Assembly (NCBI RefSeq): GCF_001270495.1
Contig: NZ_LGUR01000200.1
Span: 62,001-126,000 of the forward strand
Direction: 5' to 3'
DNA length: 64,000 bases
Source of the DNA: Streptomyces viridochromogenes
GTDB taxonomy: Bacteria > Actinomycetota > Actinomycetes > Streptomycetales > Streptomycetaceae
Part shown: piece by piece, positions 61,227 to 64,000 of the stretch
Position numbering within the stretch: position 1 is the stretch's first letter
How the letters are laid out: each line of letters starts with the position of its first letter
Translations under genes and position numbers: made by a program
The notes under the pieces: generated by a model
What the model saw: only the letters and a program-made list of their open reading frames with translations
Told to the model about the DNA's origin: nothing
The model's database searches: none

Positions 61227-63250
61227 CGACCGACGAAGCAGCACCGCACGACCTGGAGTCCGCGGTGGCCGTCGTGGGGATGAGCGGGCGCTTCCCCGGC
61301 GCCCCCGACCTCGACACGTACTGGGCCAACCTGCGCGACGGGGTCTGCTCCCTCTCCGCCTTCACCGAGAAGGAGCTGCTGGCCGACGGGGCGGACCCGG
61401 CGGAGCTGCGCCATCCCGCGTACGTCGCCGCCCAGGGCCTGCTGGCGGACGCGGACCGCTTCGAGGCGGACCTCTTCGGCTTCAGCCGCGCCGAGGCGGC
61501 GGCACTGGACCCGCAGCACCGCGTCCTGCTGGAGACCGCCTGGTCCGCCCTGGAGGACGCGGGGTACGCCCCGCTCGACGCTCCGTCCCGCACCGGCGTC
61601 TACGTGGGCGGCAGCCCGACCGAGCACGCCCTGGCCGCCGGCACCGACCCGGCGCTCGCGGCGTCGATCGGCGCCCTCCAGGTCCGGATCCTCACCGACC
61701 GCGAGTTCCTGGCGCCGTGGATCTCCTACCGCCTGGGCCTGGACGGCCCGAGCATGACGGTCCAGACGGCCTGCTCCACCTCCCTCACGGCCGTCCATCT
61801 CGCCGTACAGTCCCTGCTCCTCGGCGAGTGCGACGCGGCACTCGCGGGCGGCGTGGCCATCGGCAGCGTGCGCAGGCAGGGCTACGTCCACTACCAGGGC
61901 GGGATCTTCTCCCCCGACGGCCGCTGTCGCCCCTTCGACGAGAAGGCGGCCGGCACGGTACCGGGCAGTGGGGTGGGCGTACTGGTCCTGCGCCGGCTGG
62001 AGGACGCGCTGGCCGACGGTGACCCGGTGCGCGCGGTGATCCGGGGCACGGCGGTCACCAACGACGGTTCCGGCAAGGTCGGTTTCACCGCTCCGGGGGT
62101 GGACCAGCAGACGGCCGCGATCACGGAGGCGTGGGCGGCGGCGGGGCTGGAGCCGTCGGCGGCGCAGTACGTGGAGGCGCACGGGACCGGGACCGAGCTG
62201 GGGGACCGGATCGAGCTGGAGGCGGCGGGCACGGCCTTCGGTCCCCGTGCGGACACCGGAATCGCTCTTGGCTCGGTGAAGTCGAACATCGGGCACGCGG
62301 ACGCGGCGGCCGGGGCGGCGTCGCTGATCAAGACGATCCTGATGCTGGAGCACCGGACACTGGCCCCGACGGTGGACGTCACGAGCCCGCTGGCCGCCCT
62401 CCAGGACTCACCCCTGCGGCTGGTGACAAAGGCGCGGGAGTGGCCGGACAGGCCGGGCCTGCCCAGGCTGGCGGGCGTGACGTCGGTGGGTATCGGCGGC
62501 ACGAATGTGCACGTGGTCGTGCAGGAGGCCGCGGAGCGCCGGTCACGCCCGAGTGCCGCACCCGGCCCGGTCGTCCTGCCGCTGTCGGCCCGCACGGCGC
62601 CCCAACTCAGGCTCGCCGCCGACCGGTTGGCGAGGCGCCTGCGCGAGGCGGACGACGCCCTGCGCCTGACCGATGTCGCGCACACCCTCCGCACGGGCAG
62701 GGTCGGGATGCCCCTGCGTGGGTATGTCGTGGCCGCCGACGCGCGGGAGGCGTCGGACAAGCTCGCGGCGCTGGCCGAGGGCCACCGCGGCACCGCGACC
62801 GACCCCCTGGGCGAGGCGTGGCTGAGGGGCGAGGAAGTGAGCTGGCCGGCCCTCGGCGGCGACGTACGGCGGGTGTCCCTCCCGACGTACCCGTTCGCGG
62901 GTGAGAGCTACGGCGCGCTGACCCTGCGAAGGGCCCCGGCACAGGAGCCGCACGAGCCGGAGCAGAGCGGACTCGAAGCGCAGGTTGCCGAGTTGGTGAT
63001 CGAGGCGCTGGATCTCACCGGTGCCGCCGATCTGACGCAGACGTACTTCGAGGCGGGCGGTGACTCGCTGACCGCCGTTCACCTCGCCGGAAGGCTCCGT
63101 GACGAGCTGGGCATCGACGTGCCGATCCAGCTCTTCCTCGAACCGATCACACTGGAGGACATGACGCACCGCATCGTCGACATGAAACAGAACGGCCACG
63201 CCGACGGCGCCCTGGACGCGCTCCTCGCCGAGTTCGAGGCGGAGTCATGA
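61223..63250 (+). CDS. Type I PKS module KS-ACP lacking an AT domain
   Basis: The 675-residue polyketide module begins with a complete ketosynthase (about 12-435) whose three catalytic residues are present: Cys184 in TACSTSL, His320 in EAHGTGT and His358 in NIGHADAAAG. The usual KS-to-AT linker follows (PVVLPLSARTAPQLRLAADR), and then at once the post-AT linker (RRVSLPTYPFAGESY). The roughly 300-residue AT between them is gone. An ACP with Ser615 in GGDSL closes the protein. Malonyl transfer must come from an AT acting in trans; none is in the window. It sits between a C-A-T protein and a type II thioesterase, overlapping both by four bases. Confidence 0.93.
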   Translation: MTTDEAAPHDLESAVAVVGMSGRFPGAPDLDTYWANLRDGVCSLSAFTEKELLADGADPAELRHPAYVAAQGLLADADRFEADLFGFSRAEAAALDPQHRVLLETAWSALEDAGYAPLDAPSRTGVYVGGSPTEHALAAGTDPALAASIGALQVRILTDREFLAPWISYRLGLDGPSMTVQTACSTSLTAVHLAVQSLLLGECDAALAGGVAIGSVRRQGYVHYQGGIFSPDGRCRPFDEKAAGTVPGSGVGVLVLRRLEDALADGDPVRAVIRGTAVTNDGSGKVGFTAPGVDQQTAAITEAWAAAGLEPSAAQYVEAHGTGTELGDRIELEAAGTAFGPRADTGIALGSVKSNIGHADAAAGAASLIKTILMLEHRTLAPTVDVTSPLAALQDSPLRLVTKAREWPDRPGLPRLAGVTSVGIGGTNVHVVVQEAAERRSRPSAAPGPVVLPLSARTAPQLRLAADRLARRLREADDALRLTDVAHTLRTGRVGMPLRGYVVAADAREASDKLAALAEGHRGTATDPLGEAWLRGEEVSWPALGGDVRRVSLPTYPFAGESYGALTLRRAPAQEPHEPEQSGLEAQVAELVIEALDLTGAADLTQTYFEAGGDSLTAVHLAGRLRDELGIDVPIQLFLEPITLEDMTHRIVDMKQNGHADGALDALLAEFEAES

Positions 63251-63999
63251 CCGTGCCGGACAGCCGGACCCGATGGCTCCGGGGCGTGCGCGCGCCCGGC
63301 GCGAAGGCCCGTCTGGTGTGCTTTCCGCACGCGGGCGGCGGGGCGGTCTCCTTCCACGACTGGGCCACGCTGACGCCACCGGAGATCGAGGTCGTGTCGG
63401 TGCAGTACCCCGGCCGCCAGGACCGCCTGGCCGAACCGTGCGCGACCACGATGGAGGAGCTGGCGGACGCGATCACGACGGCTCTGCTGCACGAACTGGC
63501 CGACGACCTGCCGTTGGCCCTCTTCGGCCACAGCATGGGGTCGGCGGTGGCGTACGAGGTGGCCCGCCGGCTGGAGGGCGTCCCCGGCCGTACCCTCACC
63601 CGCCTGATCGTCTCGGGCCGGCCCAGACCCCGCGTCCCGCACGAGCAGCCGCCCTGCCCGGCCCCGACCGACAGCGAGATCCTGGACCGCGTCCGCATCC
63701 TGGATCCCGACGGCGCCGACGTCTACGACCATCCCGATCTGCGTCCCCTGATCATGCCGTCGCTGCGCGCGGACTTCGGTCTGCTGGCGGCTTACCGCCC
63801 GACCCGCCTGCACCGGCTGGGAGTTCCGGTCACGGCCTGCGGAGGCGATCGCGATCCCGCGTGCGCGGTGGCGGACCTCTCGTCGTGGTCGGACGTCACG
63901 ACGGAAGGGCTGGATGTCCGGGTCTTCGAGGGGAACCACTTCTATCTCAACCCGTGGAAGCGGGAGTTGGTCGGGTTCATCGCCTCGCATCTGGTGTGA
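63247..63999 (+). CDS. Type II thioesterase
   Basis: The 250-residue alpha/beta hydrolase of the external (type II) thioesterase family removes wrong or stalled acyl groups from carrier domains. It has FPHAGGGAVSF at the oxyanion region, the nucleophile Ser96 in GHSMGS, VQYPGRQDRL, and the catalytic His in EGNHFYLN near the end. Its ATG overlaps the PKS stop (ATGA), so it is part of the operon. Its stop is two bases from the window end, so more cluster genes may follow. Confidence 0.95.
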   Translation: MTVPDSRTRWLRGVRAPGAKARLVCFPHAGGGAVSFHDWATLTPPEIEVVSVQYPGRQDRLAEPCATTMEELADAITTALLHELADDLPLALFGHSMGSAVAYEVARRLEGVPGRTLTRLIVSGRPRPRVPHEQPPCPAPTDSEILDRVRILDPDGADVYDHPDLRPLIMPSLRADFGLLAAYRPTRLHRLGVPVTACGGDRDPACAVADLSSWSDVTTEGLDVRVFEGNHFYLNPWKRELVGFIASHLV

Positions 64000-64000
64000 G

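Overview
The window is a high-GC actinobacterial chromosome segment, almost certainly Streptomyces. The evidence is the very strong third-position GC, GTG and TTG starts after GGAGG-type ribosome binding sites, the gene order atpI-B-E-F-H-A-G-D, an actinobacterial Rho with a long charged N-terminal insertion, the lysA-hom-thrC-thrB row, and a local ATP-binding protein/DUF397/XRE set of Streptomyces type.

Positions 1-27,300 are conserved core chromosome, nearly all on the minus strand. Read in transcription order (right to left) they hold a single-receiver response regulator, an ArgS-like protein (nrtL), lysA, hom, thrC, thrB, rho, a secreted trypsin-like protease, a LytR-CpsA-Psr protein, rpmE, prfA, prmC, a threonylcarbamoyl-AMP synthase, a low-molecular-weight phosphatase-like protein with Ser in place of the catalytic Cys, glyA, a WecA/TagO-type glycosyl-1-phosphate transferase, and the ATP synthase operon. 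The window ends 50 bases past atpD; atpC should lie just outside.

Positions 27,366-38,860 are accessory DNA. A tRNA-Arg(CCG) gene is followed 6.6 kb later by a perfect 43-bp copy of its 3' end, which marks attL and attR of an integrated element. The element is decayed: the integrase has lost its N-terminal part and a HAD phosphatase gene is broken. A composite transposon, flanked by inverted IS5-type sequences, sits inside it. The transposon carries a small regulon: an ECF41 sigma factor, a carboxymuconolactone-decarboxylase-family protein and a DoxX-like membrane protein. The last two genes are divergent and both have a perfect TGTCACA-N16-CGTC promoter, the signature expected for ECF41. To the right of attR are an internally deleted IS630, two unknown genes, and an IS701-family element with 24-bp perfect terminal repeats that carries a MazF/PemK-like gene between its ruined transposase and its right end. 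A 63-66 bp terminator sequence is duplicated on either side of this block.

Positions 38,900-42,750 hold Streptomyces regulatory and conserved genes: two small conserved proteins, an ATP-binding regulator with a TTA (bldA) codon at position 3, DUF397, XRE-DUF5753 and a SAM methyltransferase.

Positions 42,947-63,999 are one tightly coupled plus-strand operon for a hybrid non-ribosomal peptide/polyketide: MFS exporter, MbtH, NRPS A-T-C-T, a free-standing luciferase-like monooxygenase, NRPS C-A-T-E, NRPS C-A-T-TE, NRPS C-A-T, a KS-ACP protein whose AT domain has been cut out, and a type II thioesterase. From MbtH on, neighbouring genes overlap or nearly touch. The TE lies in the middle of the gene order, one module lacks an A domain and the PKS lacks an AT, so the line is non-collinear and needs enzymes acting in trans. 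I cannot match it to a known product. The cluster probably continues beyond the right edge.
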